In this document: positions 1-6,276 of the stretch, one piece after another
Layout of the letters: the number at the start of each line of letters is the position of its first letter
Position numbering within the stretch: the first letter of the stretch is position 1
Origin: an uncultured Bacteroidota bacterium
GTDB lineage: Bacteria > Bacteroidota > Bacteroidia > B-17B0 > Aurantibacillaceae
NCBI GenBank assembly: GCA_937868675.1
Contig: CALMNJ010000152.1
Span: forward strand, 1 to 6,434
DNA: 6,434 nt
Direction: 5' to 3'
The notes under the pieces: model-generated
Told to the model about the DNA's origin: nothing
What the model saw: only the letters and a program-made list of their open reading frames with translations
Databases searched by the model: none
Translations under genes and position numbers: made by a program

Positions 1-636
1 CCTCCCGGGCAATCACCCAAGCCCCCTGAAAACTATTGCGTAGAATCTGACTGGTCATCGGCATCCTATTGGTTCAGTGTTTGCGCCATGGGCCCTGGAA
101 ACAGAATTATACTCCCCAATTTAAGGGCAAACAGTCTACAGGCCGATTCGGTATTGCCTCAAATATATAAGAATCTAGGGCTGAATTGTGAGTTTAAAGA
201 AACGGGCATTTTAATTCAGCAAACCTCAACTGCGGTAAAAGAACTGGAATACAACTTTATTAATTGCCCTGACATTGCTCAAACGGTGGCCATCAGTTGT
301 TTTGCGCTTGGTGTTAAAGCCAGACTTGAGGGCATTGAAACACTCAAGATTAAGGAAACCAACCGGATTGAAGCGCTGGCAGTTGAACTGAATAAGTTAG
401 GCGCCGATGTGCACTATAGCGATACTCATCTTGAGATGAATAGAACCATACATCGCAAGGATGGAAGACACGTTATAAATACCTATGGCGATCATCGGAT
501 GGCCATGAGCTTTGCTCCGCTTTCATACTATGCCCCAAACCTTTGCCTGGCCAATGAGAGCGTGGTTTCCAAGTCGTATCCCCGCTTTTGGGATGATTTG
601 AAAAGCGCCGGTTTTAATGTACATTTGCTGCCCTGA
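1..636 (+). CDS. aroA: 3-phosphoshikimate 1-carboxyvinyltransferase (EPSP synthase), C-terminal half, 5' truncated by window edge
   Basis: This enzyme transfers the enolpyruvyl group of phosphoenolpyruvate to shikimate-3-phosphate, the penultimate step to chorismate, in the cytoplasm. The frame is open from base 1 and gives 211 residues; the ATG at 88 is internal, because family sequence lies before it (VESDWSSASYW, residues 14-24, matching the EGDxSSASY motif). Further family landmarks are PDIAQ with the likely catalytic Asp91 (E. coli Asp313), KETNR at 118-122 with Glu119 (E. coli Glu341) and Arg122, GDHRMAMSF at 163-171 with Asp164, His165 and Arg166, and SKSYPRFW at 190-197 with Lys191 (E. 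coli Lys411). The catalytic positions visible in this half are intact. The full protein should be about 400-430 residues, so roughly half is missing. tatC follows 2 bp after the stop, which suggests co-transcription. Motif identity makes the call secure; the correspondence to E. coli residue numbers is my alignment by eye. Confidence 0.96.
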   Translation, partial: PPGQSPKPPENYCVESDWSSASYWFSVCAMGPGNRIILPNLRANSLQADSVLPQIYKNLGLNCEFKETGILIQQTSTAVKELEYNFINCPDIAQTVAISCFALGVKARLEGIETLKIKETNRIEALAVELNKLGADVHYSDTHLEMNRTIHRKDGRHVINTYGDHRMAMSFAPLSYYAPNLCLANESVVSKSYPRFWDDLKSAGFNVHLLP

Positions 637-638
637 AA

Positions 639-1481
639 ATGGCCTTTTTCGCATCGGATAAAAACAAAGGTGACGGCGCTGAAATGTCGTTTTTGCAGCA
701 CATTGAAGTGCTTCGCTGGCATCTTGTACGAAGCGCTGCCGTTGTGATGAGCCTTGCCATTACCGCATTTTGTTTTAACGAGTTTGTTTTTGATACTGTC
801 ATTTTCGGGCCTTTGCGTCAGGATTTTATTTCGTACCGGGCCCTTTGCTGGTTTGGTCATAAATTGGGGCTAGGCGACACTCTTTGTATGCAGATAAAAC
901 AGCAGCACCTGCAAACTCTAAGCGCATCCGAACAGTTTTTCAATCACATGTGGATCTCATTTCTGACAGGTATCATACTTGGTTTCCCGTTTATTTTATG
1001 GGAGCTATGGAAGTTTGTACGCCCGGCACTGAAAAATCAGGAAGTGGGGCCGGTGAAACTTTTTGTTTTAATTGCCTCGGTGCTTTTGCTCATTGGTGTG
1101 TTTTTCGGGTATTACCTTTTGTTCCCTATGAGTTACAACTTTCTCATAAACTATCAGGTATCGCCCAGTGGTATTGTACAAACCCAAAACACCTTTGATG
1201 ATTATATATCCCTGATAAGCACCATGACCATTGCCTCAGGTGTAATATTTGAAATGCCTGTGCTGGTTTATTTCCTCACACGAATGACCCTCTTAACACC
1301 GCAATTCATGCGCAAATACCGGAAACATGCAGTAGTGGTAATTCTTATTGCAGCAGCCGTTATAACCCCAAGTCCCGACATCACTTCGCAAATGATTGTG
1401 GCGGTGCCAATGTATTTTCTGTATGAGCTAAGTGTATTTGTTTCAGTGTGGGTTGTAAAAAAGCATAAACTCGAAACATAG
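639..1481 (+). CDS. tatC: Sec-independent (twin-arginine) protein translocase subunit TatC
   Basis: TatC is the six-helix inner-membrane receptor for folded proteins with twin-arginine signal peptides. This protein has 280 residues, with hydrophobic segments near 31-52, 105-123, 140-162, 189-213, 230-243 and 251-273. Family motifs are MSFLQHIEVLRW (16-27), FGPL (56-59), PFILWELWKFVRPAL (117-131), Glu135 (E. coli Glu103), FEMP with Glu205 (E. coli Glu170), and TPSPDITSQ (243-251). The expected HLxELR motif reads HIEVLR, so valine 24 replaces the glutamate equivalent to E. coli Glu15, one of the two signal-peptide-binding glutamates. The first periplasmic loop (about 50-104) is longer than in E. 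coli and carries Cys70 and Cys83, which I believe is a Bacteroidota trait. The ATG at 639, 2 bp after aroA, is chosen because a short charged extension before MSFL is usual in this phylum; Met16 (684) is the alternative. No tatA gene is visible nearby. Confidence 0.96.
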   Translation: MAFFASDKNKGDGAEMSFLQHIEVLRWHLVRSAAVVMSLAITAFCFNEFVFDTVIFGPLRQDFISYRALCWFGHKLGLGDTLCMQIKQQHLQTLSASEQFFNHMWISFLTGIILGFPFILWELWKFVRPALKNQEVGPVKLFVLIASVLLLIGVFFGYYLLFPMSYNFLINYQVSPSGIVQTQNTFDDYISLISTMTIASGVIFEMPVLVYFLTRMTLLTPQFMRKYRKHAVVVILIAAAVITPSPDITSQMIVAVPMYFLYELSVFVSVWVVKKHKLET

Positions 1482-1483
1482 AA

Positions 1484-1511
1484 CTGCTATCCCTGCAGGG
1501 CACTAAATTTG
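1484..1511 (+). promoter_or_regulatory. Candidate Bacteroidota-type promoter for the AhpD-like gene
   Basis: TAAATTTG at 1504-1511 is an exact match to the Bacteroidota -7 consensus TAnnTTTG. CTG at 1484-1486 sits 17 nt upstream, where TTG is expected, with one mismatch. It lies just after tatC and would give a leader of about 90 nt before the ATG at 1608. The rest of the 1482-1607 gap is AT-rich with no other structure I can support. This is a motif match only; the -33 side is weak. Confidence 0.4.
1491..1500. repeat. Perfect 10-bp palindrome CCCTGCAGGG
   Basis: CCCTGCAGGG is its own reverse complement and lies 10 nt after the tatC stop, inside the spacer of the candidate promoter ending at 1511. 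It has no loop and no T tract after it, so it is not a convincing intrinsic terminator. It could be an operator or a chance palindrome. Confidence 0.4.
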
Positions 1512-1607
1512 AGATTGCAACAAAGATCCAAGCTATGAGCAGAACTTCGGCCTCATATAATTAAAAGTGATTTCCCAAACTTTAAACACGCCAAAAAACG
1601 CATCAAC

Positions 1608-1955
1608 ATGAGTAACAAAGTAGAAGAGTTTAATGAGTACCGTTCCAAAATGAACGAAGTGATCCTGAGCAAGGACAATCTGGTGATCAAGCGCCTTTTT
1701 AATCTTGATACTCAAACTTACACAGAAGGAGCCTTGAGTGTAAAAACCAAAGAAATGCTCGGACTTGTAGCTAGCATGGTGCTGCGTTGCGACGACTGCA
1801 TTAAATATCATCTTGAAAAATGCCGCGAGCAGGGCTGCAGTACCGAGGAGATATACGAAGTGTTTGCGGTGGCCAATATTGTAGGGGGCACCATTGTGAT
1901 ACCACACACCCGGCGTGGCGCCGAGTTTTGGGAAGAACTAATTTCGAAAGGCTGA
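1608..1955 (+). CDS. Carboxymuconolactone decarboxylase family protein, AhpD-like
   Basis: A 115-residue protein of the CMD/AhpD fold. It carries the AhpD-type redox signature E-x11-C-x2-C-x3-H exactly: Glu49, Cys61, Cys64 and His68 (RCDDCIKYH, 60-68). The C-terminal part (EEIYEVFAVANIVGG, 80-94) matches the second helical half of the domain. Family members with this signature are small cytoplasmic, usually oligomeric proteins, and in AhpD the two cysteines and the histidine act in thiol-disulfide peroxidase chemistry. The CxxC makes a redox role more likely than true carboxymuconolactone decarboxylation, and no aromatic-degradation genes are present. The ATG at 1608 has an A-rich upstream region without a clear Shine-Dalgarno, as is common in Bacteroidota. 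From memory, a gene of this family often follows tatC in this phylum, so the position looks ancestral. Its substrate is unknown. The stop is 2 bp from the stop of the convergent phosphatase gene. Confidence 0.9.
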   Translation: MSNKVEEFNEYRSKMNEVILSKDNLVIKRLFNLDTQTYTEGALSVKTKEMLGLVASMVLRCDDCIKYHLEKCREQGCSTEEIYEVFAVANIVGGTIVIPHTRRGAEFWEELISKG

Positions 1956-1957
1956 TT

Positions 1958-4192
1958 TTACCACATGAGTTTGCCTTTTGCCAGACAGGTGCCGCGAACA
2001 CACAAGCGGTAGTAATAAAACCCTGGTTCCAGTCCCGGGCACATCCGCTGGTTACTTTCATGCAGATATTCAGAATACACACACTTGCCTGAGGTATCAA
2101 AAAGAATAACCTGCACCGAACCGGTGCTTAATGCATCAGAAGAAAAACCAAGGCAATTGTCTCGGTTGTAAAGAGACAGTTTTTTGACTGCAAGCTCATC
2201 ATTTCCAAGACAAGCATTTACTATTACCTGCACTGAGCCGGTATTGCTGCATCCGTAAGTATTAGTAAACGTCGTTGTATAAACTGTATTTATAAGGGGT
2301 GAAACACTAGCCGAAAAAGTGTTTGAACCGGATGACCATGAATAACCAGGCGAGCCGGTTGCTGAAAGTGTTGTGCTCTCGCCCGCACAGACCGTTGCTC
2401 CAGGCGTATTGTAGAGCACGGGCGGAACCGGATTAATAACCAACGTTTGTACATAAGCTGTTCCCGGACCAAATGCGTTGCCCGACACCAGAGTTACTGA
2501 ATAAACCGTTGGGGCTGAAAAATATATGAGCGGATTTTGCGTCGTTGAATTATTGATGTTGACACCCGCGGATGGAGTTACAGTCCAGGCCCAGTAAGTT
2601 GGATTATTGCTTGAAAAATCGTTGAACTGAAGCGCCTGACCAGCGCAGTAGATTCCTGAATTGCTAAAACTGGCAGCCGGCAACACTTTGAAGTGGAACG
2701 TGTCCGCAACACAATTGTAATTATCTTTTACCCAAAATGTGTTGTTACTAAATGTGTTTACAGTCTGCGGACTCAAGGTGGCTGAGTTACTCCAGTTATA
2801 ATTCCCTGGCCAGGACGGTGTAAGATTAACGTTTTGCCCGGGATGTACCGTATAGGAAGTTACATGATTCACATTTTTAAACATCGTAAACTGATCACGG
2901 ATAACGCCATCGGCGCAAAGCCATTTAAGGTCAAGGCGGTTGTTTTCAACATCCAGAATCATAGATCCCCCATTGGTAGCATCGGAGTAAAACATTGCAT
3001 CGTGCGGAAACGACGTTTGTTGTCCGCCAAGTTGCCCCGAAGACCCCGAAACCACGTACACGGTACCGGATTTGTGGTTAACGGTGTCTTTAATATAAGG
3101 ACAAGAATTGGTGGTGCCGTTGTACATGGCGGATGATGAATCAATCAGATGAGTCGTGGCACTGAATGTTGCTTCTGGCCCGTAGTGTCCGTGCAAGAGT
3201 CTGGAACGTTCGTAGTCGTGACTATGGCCGCACATGATTAGATCAACATTGTATCGCTCAAGTATCCTTATAAAATCCTGCCTGATGCTCACAAGATCAG
3301 ATTCAGTATCGGAATTATGCGAACCCATGGTGTAGGGCGGGTGATGCCAGTAGGCAATTGTCCAGAGTTTGTGATTGGCCGCGAGATCCTGTTTCAGCCA
3401 AAGGGCCTGCGGGCTTAGTGTGTCGTACATTTTTTGATTGGCCCCGGTGGTTCCGTACGAATCGAGTGAGATAAAATGAATGTTCCCATAATCAAACGAG
3501 TAATACGCCTCGGTGCCCGAAGCAATACCACCGGCCTGCGCGTTATCGGGTGTTGAAAAAATACTGTAGTATGGAATATTGGTACTGGTGGAGGTTCCAT
3601 TGATGTAATCATGGTTTCCTGGTGTGGGCCACAGCACTGCGCTTTTCATCACATTGTTCTGGTAATAGGCAAAAAATTCTGCGTTGTATTCGCTGTCGGA
3701 ACCAAAATAATAGGCATTATCCCCCAATAACAACCACCCATTTACGGGACGGTTTCCGTTATAGCTCATAAATTGGTTCCGCACATTGGTTTGGTTCACC
3801 GAAGCGTTGCCGCAATCGCCTGTAACCCAAAAGCGATACTTGCCTGCAACACCGGGTGCCGGAGATGTAATAAAGTAATTATTGGTATCTCCCTGTATTA
3901 CCAAAGTGGTGGTGCCTACACTGTAAAAATACTTGGTGTGGGGCAGGAGGCCGGTAAGCTGGGCCTGGTGAGATAATATATTCGAAGAATTGGTAACTGC
4001 CAGTGTGAGGGAGTTTGCATTCGTTCCATATTGTACTTTTGAATCGCAGGGAATGCTGGTTTCCCAGCAAATATTGATGGAAGTGGGTGTGCCAATTTGA
4101 AGATAAGGTCCTTTGATTAAAGTAACCTGTGCAGTTCCTGGCAGCCAAAAAAATGAAAAAAACAGGATTGATATTTTTTTAAAGAAGCTCAA
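1958..4192 (-). CDS. Secreted purple-acid-phosphatase-like metallophosphoesterase with Ig/PKD-like domains and T9SS-type sorting domain
   Basis: A 744-residue exported phosphoesterase. Residues 1-21 form a signal peptide (KK, a Phe/Ile/Leu-rich core, likely cleavage after GTA). Residues about 25-111 resemble the N-terminal fibronectin-like domain of purple acid phosphatases. The calcineurin-like domain (about 118-440) has all expected metal motifs: GDCG (Asp126), GDNAYY (Asp158, Tyr161), GNHD (Asn193, His194), WHHPPY (His283) and GHSHDYER (His323, His325). DxxY with GHxH indicates the purple acid phosphatase branch, with Tyr161 as the probable Fe(III) ligand. Then follow Ig-like (about 445-506), PKD-like (about 507-588) and Ig-like (about 589-661) repeats, and a C-terminal domain (about 667-744) resembling T9SS type A sorting signals (VQVILFDTSGKCVY, LEPGFYYYRL). 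The inferred role is phosphate-ester hydrolysis at or beyond the cell surface; the substrate cannot be predicted. The start is TTG: TGA lies in frame just upstream and no ATG can supply the signal peptide. It lies 47 bp after purM and may be co-transcribed. Confidence 0.92.
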   Translation of the reverse strand: MSFFKKISILFFSFFWLPGTAQVTLIKGPYLQIGTPTSINICWETSIPCDSKVQYGTNANSLTLAVTNSSNILSHQAQLTGLLPHTKYFYSVGTTTLVIQGDTNNYFITSPAPGVAGKYRFWVTGDCGNASVNQTNVRNQFMSYNGNRPVNGWLLLGDNAYYFGSDSEYNAEFFAYYQNNVMKSAVLWPTPGNHDYINGTSTSTNIPYYSIFSTPDNAQAGGIASGTEAYYSFDYGNIHFISLDSYGTTGANQKMYDTLSPQALWLKQDLAANHKLWTIAYWHHPPYTMGSHNSDTESDLVSIRQDFIRILERYNVDLIMCGHSHDYERSRLLHGHYGPEATFSATTHLIDSSSAMYNGTTNSCPYIKDTVNHKSGTVYVVSGSSGQLGGQQTSFPHDAMFYSDATNGGSMILDVENNRLDLKWLCADGVIRDQFTMFKNVNHVTSYTVHPGQNVNLTPSWPGNYNWSNSATLSPQTVNTFSNNTFWVKDNYNCVADTFHFKVLPAASFSNSGIYCAGQALQFNDFSSNNPTYWAWTVTPSAGVNINNSTTQNPLIYFSAPTVYSVTLVSGNAFGPGTAYVQTLVINPVPPVLYNTPGATVCAGESTTLSATGSPGYSWSSGSNTFSASVSPLINTVYTTTFTNTYGCSNTGSVQVIVNACLGNDELAVKKLSLYNRDNCLGFSSDALSTGSVQVILFDTSGKCVYSEYLHESNQRMCPGLEPGFYYYRLCVRGTCLAKGKLMW

Positions 4193-4218
4193 TCAAATTA
4201 TGTATGTCTTAAATACAA

Positions 4219-4233
4219 CATTCCGGCCATTCC
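4219..4233 (-). repeat. Tandem GGAATG repeat in the purM-phosphatase gap
   Basis: Read on the minus strand, GGAATG-GCC-GGAATG gives two direct copies with a 9-bp period in the 47-bp gap between purM and the phosphatase gene. The same hexamer forms the inverted repeat in the purM/mqnA promoter, and ACATTCCGG (plus strand) occurs in both gaps, at 4218-4226 and 5472-5480. This might be a shared regulatory site, or chance. Confidence 0.35.
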
Positions 4234-4239
4234 ACACCA

Positions 4240-5451
4240 TTATGCCGTGTATGTGTACTCACCATGAATGGTTTTCAAAGTCACTGTTTTGCCTGCACCC
4301 TGCTCAACACGGCCAATAATTTTAGCATCAATATTAAAACTTTTGCTTATTGCTATAATATCTTCCGCAAATTTCTCATCCACGTATAGCTCCATCCGGT
4401 GCCCCATATTAAACACCTTGTACATTTCCTTGTAGTCGGTGTGGCTTTGTTCATGTATGGTTTTGAACAAAGGCGGCAAATCAAACAAATTATCTTTTAT
4501 TACATGAAGCCCTTCGCTCAGAAAGTGCAGCACTTTGGTTTGGGCACCACCGCTACAATGTACAATACCATTCAGGTTAGCACTGCCCACCTGTTCAATT
4601 ACTTTTTTAATAACCGGGGCATACGTGCGCGTTGGCGAAAGCACAAGTTTTGCAGCATCTATGCTCTCATTAACACTTTTTCCGGAAACATCAGTATAAG
4701 AAATTTCGATTTTATCTGTAAGGTTTAAACCACCGGTGTAAACTACCTGCTCGGGTAAGGCCGCATCGTAACTTTGCGGATACTTTTTTGCCAGTTGCTT
4801 GTTAAATACATCGTGGCGCGCACTGGTAAGCCCGTTACTTCCCATACCACCGTTGTATTCGTTTTCATAGGTGGCTTTACCATAACTGCAAAGTCCCACA
4901 ATCACATTTCCGGACTTAATCTTATGGTTTGAGATAACCTCACTTCGTTTCATACGGCACATCACCGTGCTGTCAACAATAATAGTACGTACCAGATCAC
5001 CCACATCGGCAGTTTCGCCACCGGTTGAGTATATTGCAATACCATTGTCGCGGAGGCTTTGCAGTACCTCTTCAGTACCGTTGATAATTGCCGAAATCAC
5101 ATCGGCCGGAATCAGATTTTTATTGCGGCCAATGGTTGAAGAAAGCAGAATATGATCGGTAGCGCCAACACAAATGAGGTCGTCCACATTCATGATTACC
5201 GCGTCCTGAGCAATTCCTTTCCAAACACTCAGGTCTCCGGTTTCTTTCCAGTACATGTAGGCCAGCGAGGATTTGGTTCCAGCACCATCGGCGTGCATCA
5301 CCAGACAGTATTCTTCGTTGCCGCTGAGGAGGTCGGGCACAATTTTACAAAATGCTTTCGGGAAAAGTCCTTTGTCTAGTTTTGAGATGGCCGCATGAAC
5401 ATCCTCTTTGCCCGCCGATACACCGCGGAGTTGGTATTTATTATCGCTCAT
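4240..5451 (-). CDS. purM: Phosphoribosylformylglycinamidine cyclo-ligase (AIR synthase), Bacteroidota form
   Basis: PurM closes the imidazole ring of formylglycinamidine ribonucleotide using ATP, giving aminoimidazole ribonucleotide in cytoplasmic purine synthesis. The 403-residue product has the AIR-synthase landmarks: HADGAGTKSS (53-62, the DGVGTK phosphate-binding motif), DAVIMNVDDLICVGA (83-97), GGETAD (144-149), SNGLTSAR (205-212), SPTRTYAPV (272-280), HCSGGAQTK (298-306) and FNMGHRMELYV (347-357). It is longer than the roughly 345 residues of E. coli PurM and matches the divergent form I know from Bacteroidota, often labelled AIR synthase-related. I place the start at the ATG at 5451, because homologues begin near MSxNKYxxRGVSA and a -7 box sits 11 nt upstream. 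The frame stays open to an ATG at 5538, inside mqnA, and another lies at 5475, but both would be upstream of the predicted transcription start. It is divergent from mqnA and followed on the same strand by the phosphatase gene. Confidence 0.94.
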   Translation of the reverse strand: MSDNKYQLRGVSAGKEDVHAAISKLDKGLFPKAFCKIVPDLLSGNEEYCLVMHADGAGTKSSLAYMYWKETGDLSVWKGIAQDAVIMNVDDLICVGATDHILLSSTIGRNKNLIPADVISAIINGTEEVLQSLRDNGIAIYSTGGETADVGDLVRTIIVDSTVMCRMKRSEVISNHKIKSGNVIVGLCSYGKATYENEYNGGMGSNGLTSARHDVFNKQLAKKYPQSYDAALPEQVVYTGGLNLTDKIEISYTDVSGKSVNESIDAAKLVLSPTRTYAPVIKKVIEQVGSANLNGIVHCSGGAQTKVLHFLSEGLHVIKDNLFDLPPLFKTIHEQSHTDYKEMYKVFNMGHRMELYVDEKFAEDIIAISKSFNIDAKIIGRVEQGAGKTVTLKTIHGEYTYTA

Positions 5452-5462
5452 TTTTGTGTGTT

Positions 5463-5493
5463 CAAAGATACACATTCCGGTTGATGAGGAATG
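5463..5493 (-). promoter_or_regulatory. Predicted purM promoter
   Basis: On the minus strand TATCTTTG (5470 to 5463) matches the Bacteroidota -7 consensus TAnnTTTG exactly and lies 11 nt before the purM ATG, so the leader would be only a few bases. The -33 position, with a 17-nt spacer, is occupied by CATTCC (5493 to 5488) rather than TTG. Promoter function is inferred from motif and position. Confidence 0.6.
5473..5493. repeat. Inverted repeat CATTCC-N9-GGAATG centred between divergent promoters
   Basis: Perfect 6-bp arms at 5473-5478 and 5488-5493 with a 9-nt centre. The dyad axis, 5483, is also the exact midpoint between the two -7 boxes, and including those boxes the arms match at 14 of 16 positions apart from minor differences at the fifth box base and the 2-nt linkers (13 strict matches). 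It may be the two -33 elements, a regulator binding site, or both. Confidence 0.55.
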
Positions 5494-5503
5494 CTTATTT
5501 TTG
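5473..5503 (+). promoter_or_regulatory. Predicted mqnA promoter
   Basis: TATTTTTG at 5496-5503 matches TAnnTTTG exactly, with CATTCC (5473-5478) at the -33 position across a 17-nt spacer. The GTG chosen for mqnA is only 6 nt after the box, so the transcript would be leaderless or nearly so. A second promoter within purM cannot be excluded. Confidence 0.55.
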
Positions 5504-5509
5504 CACACC

Positions 5510-6268
5510 GTGAGCAACAAAAAGATCAGAATTTCCATTGTAAATTACACTAATACCCTGCCGTTTAAATGGGCCCTGAAGCGAAGTGCATTGCTCAATG
5601 AAATGGAACTGCAGGAGGATATCCCGAGCATTTGCGCACAAAAACTCAAATACGGGCAGGTTGATCTGGCCCTGGTGCCGGTAGCATTGCTGGCCGAACT
5701 CGACAGTTACTTTATTGAAAGCGATTATTGTATTGGTGCCGATGGAAAAGTGGACAGCGTAAAGCTATACAGTAGCGTTCCTCTTCAGGAAATAAAAACG
5801 GTAACTCTCGATTACCAGTCCCGGTCTTCGATCACACTTACCAAAGTGCTCTTTAAATTTTTCTGGAAACAAAGTGTTATTTATCATGAAGCCAAACCCG
5901 GCTTTGAAAAACAAATTGCCGGCAGCAATGCTGCTGTGGTAATAGGCGACCGAACTTTTGCCATGAACGGTACTTTTGAGTTTGAATACGACCTGGCCGA
6001 AGAATGGAAAAAATTTACGGGTCTGCCTTTTGTATTTGCGGCATGGGTAAGTATCCATAACATCCCCATGGAGTTTATGAGTCAATTTAATTCCGTTTTA
6101 AAAACCGGAGTTGAAAATATTGCAAAAGCGGTTCAAGACGAATATTCAAACAAAGACCTGAGCCCATCGAAAACACTCGAGTATCTTACCAATCGTATAA
6201 ATTACACCCTCGATAACAGCAAGAAGGAAGCGCTTAGTCTGTTTCTGAATTACATCAAATTGTTATGA
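5510..6268 (+). CDS. mqnA: Chorismate dehydratase (menaquinone biosynthesis, futalosine pathway)
   Basis: MqnA dehydrates chorismate to 3-[(1-carboxyvinyl)oxy]benzoate, the first step of the futalosine route to menaquinone. The 252-residue product shows the family pattern: RISIVNYTNTLPFKWAL (7-23, the opening strand and Y-x-N-x-xPF motif), VDLALVPVA (51-59), CIGADGKVDSVKLYS (74-88), LDYQSRSSITLTKVL (100-114), VVIGDRTF (143-150) and YDLAEEWKKFTGLPFVFAAW (160-179), the last being the most diagnostic block. The fold is that of a periplasmic-binding-protein-like enzyme without a signal peptide. Start choice: the conserved block begins at residue 7 from the GTG at 5510, no ATG lies between there and the promoter, and the -7 box ends at 5503. 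TTG at 5501 is an alternative inside the box. The open frame runs back to 5408 through purM but has no family sequence there. No other mqn gene is in the window. Confidence 0.93.
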   Translation: MSNKKIRISIVNYTNTLPFKWALKRSALLNEMELQEDIPSICAQKLKYGQVDLALVPVALLAELDSYFIESDYCIGADGKVDSVKLYSSVPLQEIKTVTLDYQSRSSITLTKVLFKFFWKQSVIYHEAKPGFEKQIAGSNAAVVIGDRTFAMNGTFEFEYDLAEEWKKFTGLPFVFAAWVSIHNIPMEFMSQFNSVLKTGVENIAKAVQDEYSNKDLSPSKTLEYLTNRINYTLDNSKKEALSLFLNYIKLL

Positions 6269-6276
6269 TACCTACA

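Noticed and set aside
528..860. 110-codon open frame on the minus strand across the aroA-tatC junction
   Set aside because: Both plus-strand genes are strongly supported by motifs, and the shadow protein has no coherent character.
1535..1564. Nine-codon reading frame (MSRTSASYN) in the leader of the AhpD-like gene
   Set aside because: Too short to distinguish from chance, with no attenuator-like codon run or hairpin after it.
1533..1907. 124-codon open frame on the minus strand opposite the AhpD-like gene
   Set aside because: It is a reverse shadow of a gene with an exact family signature and resembles no family I know.
2834..3136. 100-codon open frame on the plus strand within the phosphatase gene
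   Set aside because: It is antisense to the conserved metal-binding domain region and has no recognisable protein features.
4194..4218. Possible promoter for the phosphatase gene (TTG ... TAATTTG, minus strand)
   Set aside because: The TA-to-TTTG spacing is one base short of TAnnTTTG, and the box abuts the start codon; co-transcription with purM explains the gene equally well.
5408..5509. Upstream extension of mqnA by 34 codons to an ATG at 5408
   Set aside because: It overlaps the purM start on the other strand, runs through the predicted promoter, and contains no MqnA family sequence.
5452..5538. Upstream extension of purM by 29 codons to an ATG at 5538
   Set aside because: It would cover the mqnA start and both promoters, and homologues begin at the MSDNKYQLRGVSA block (5451).
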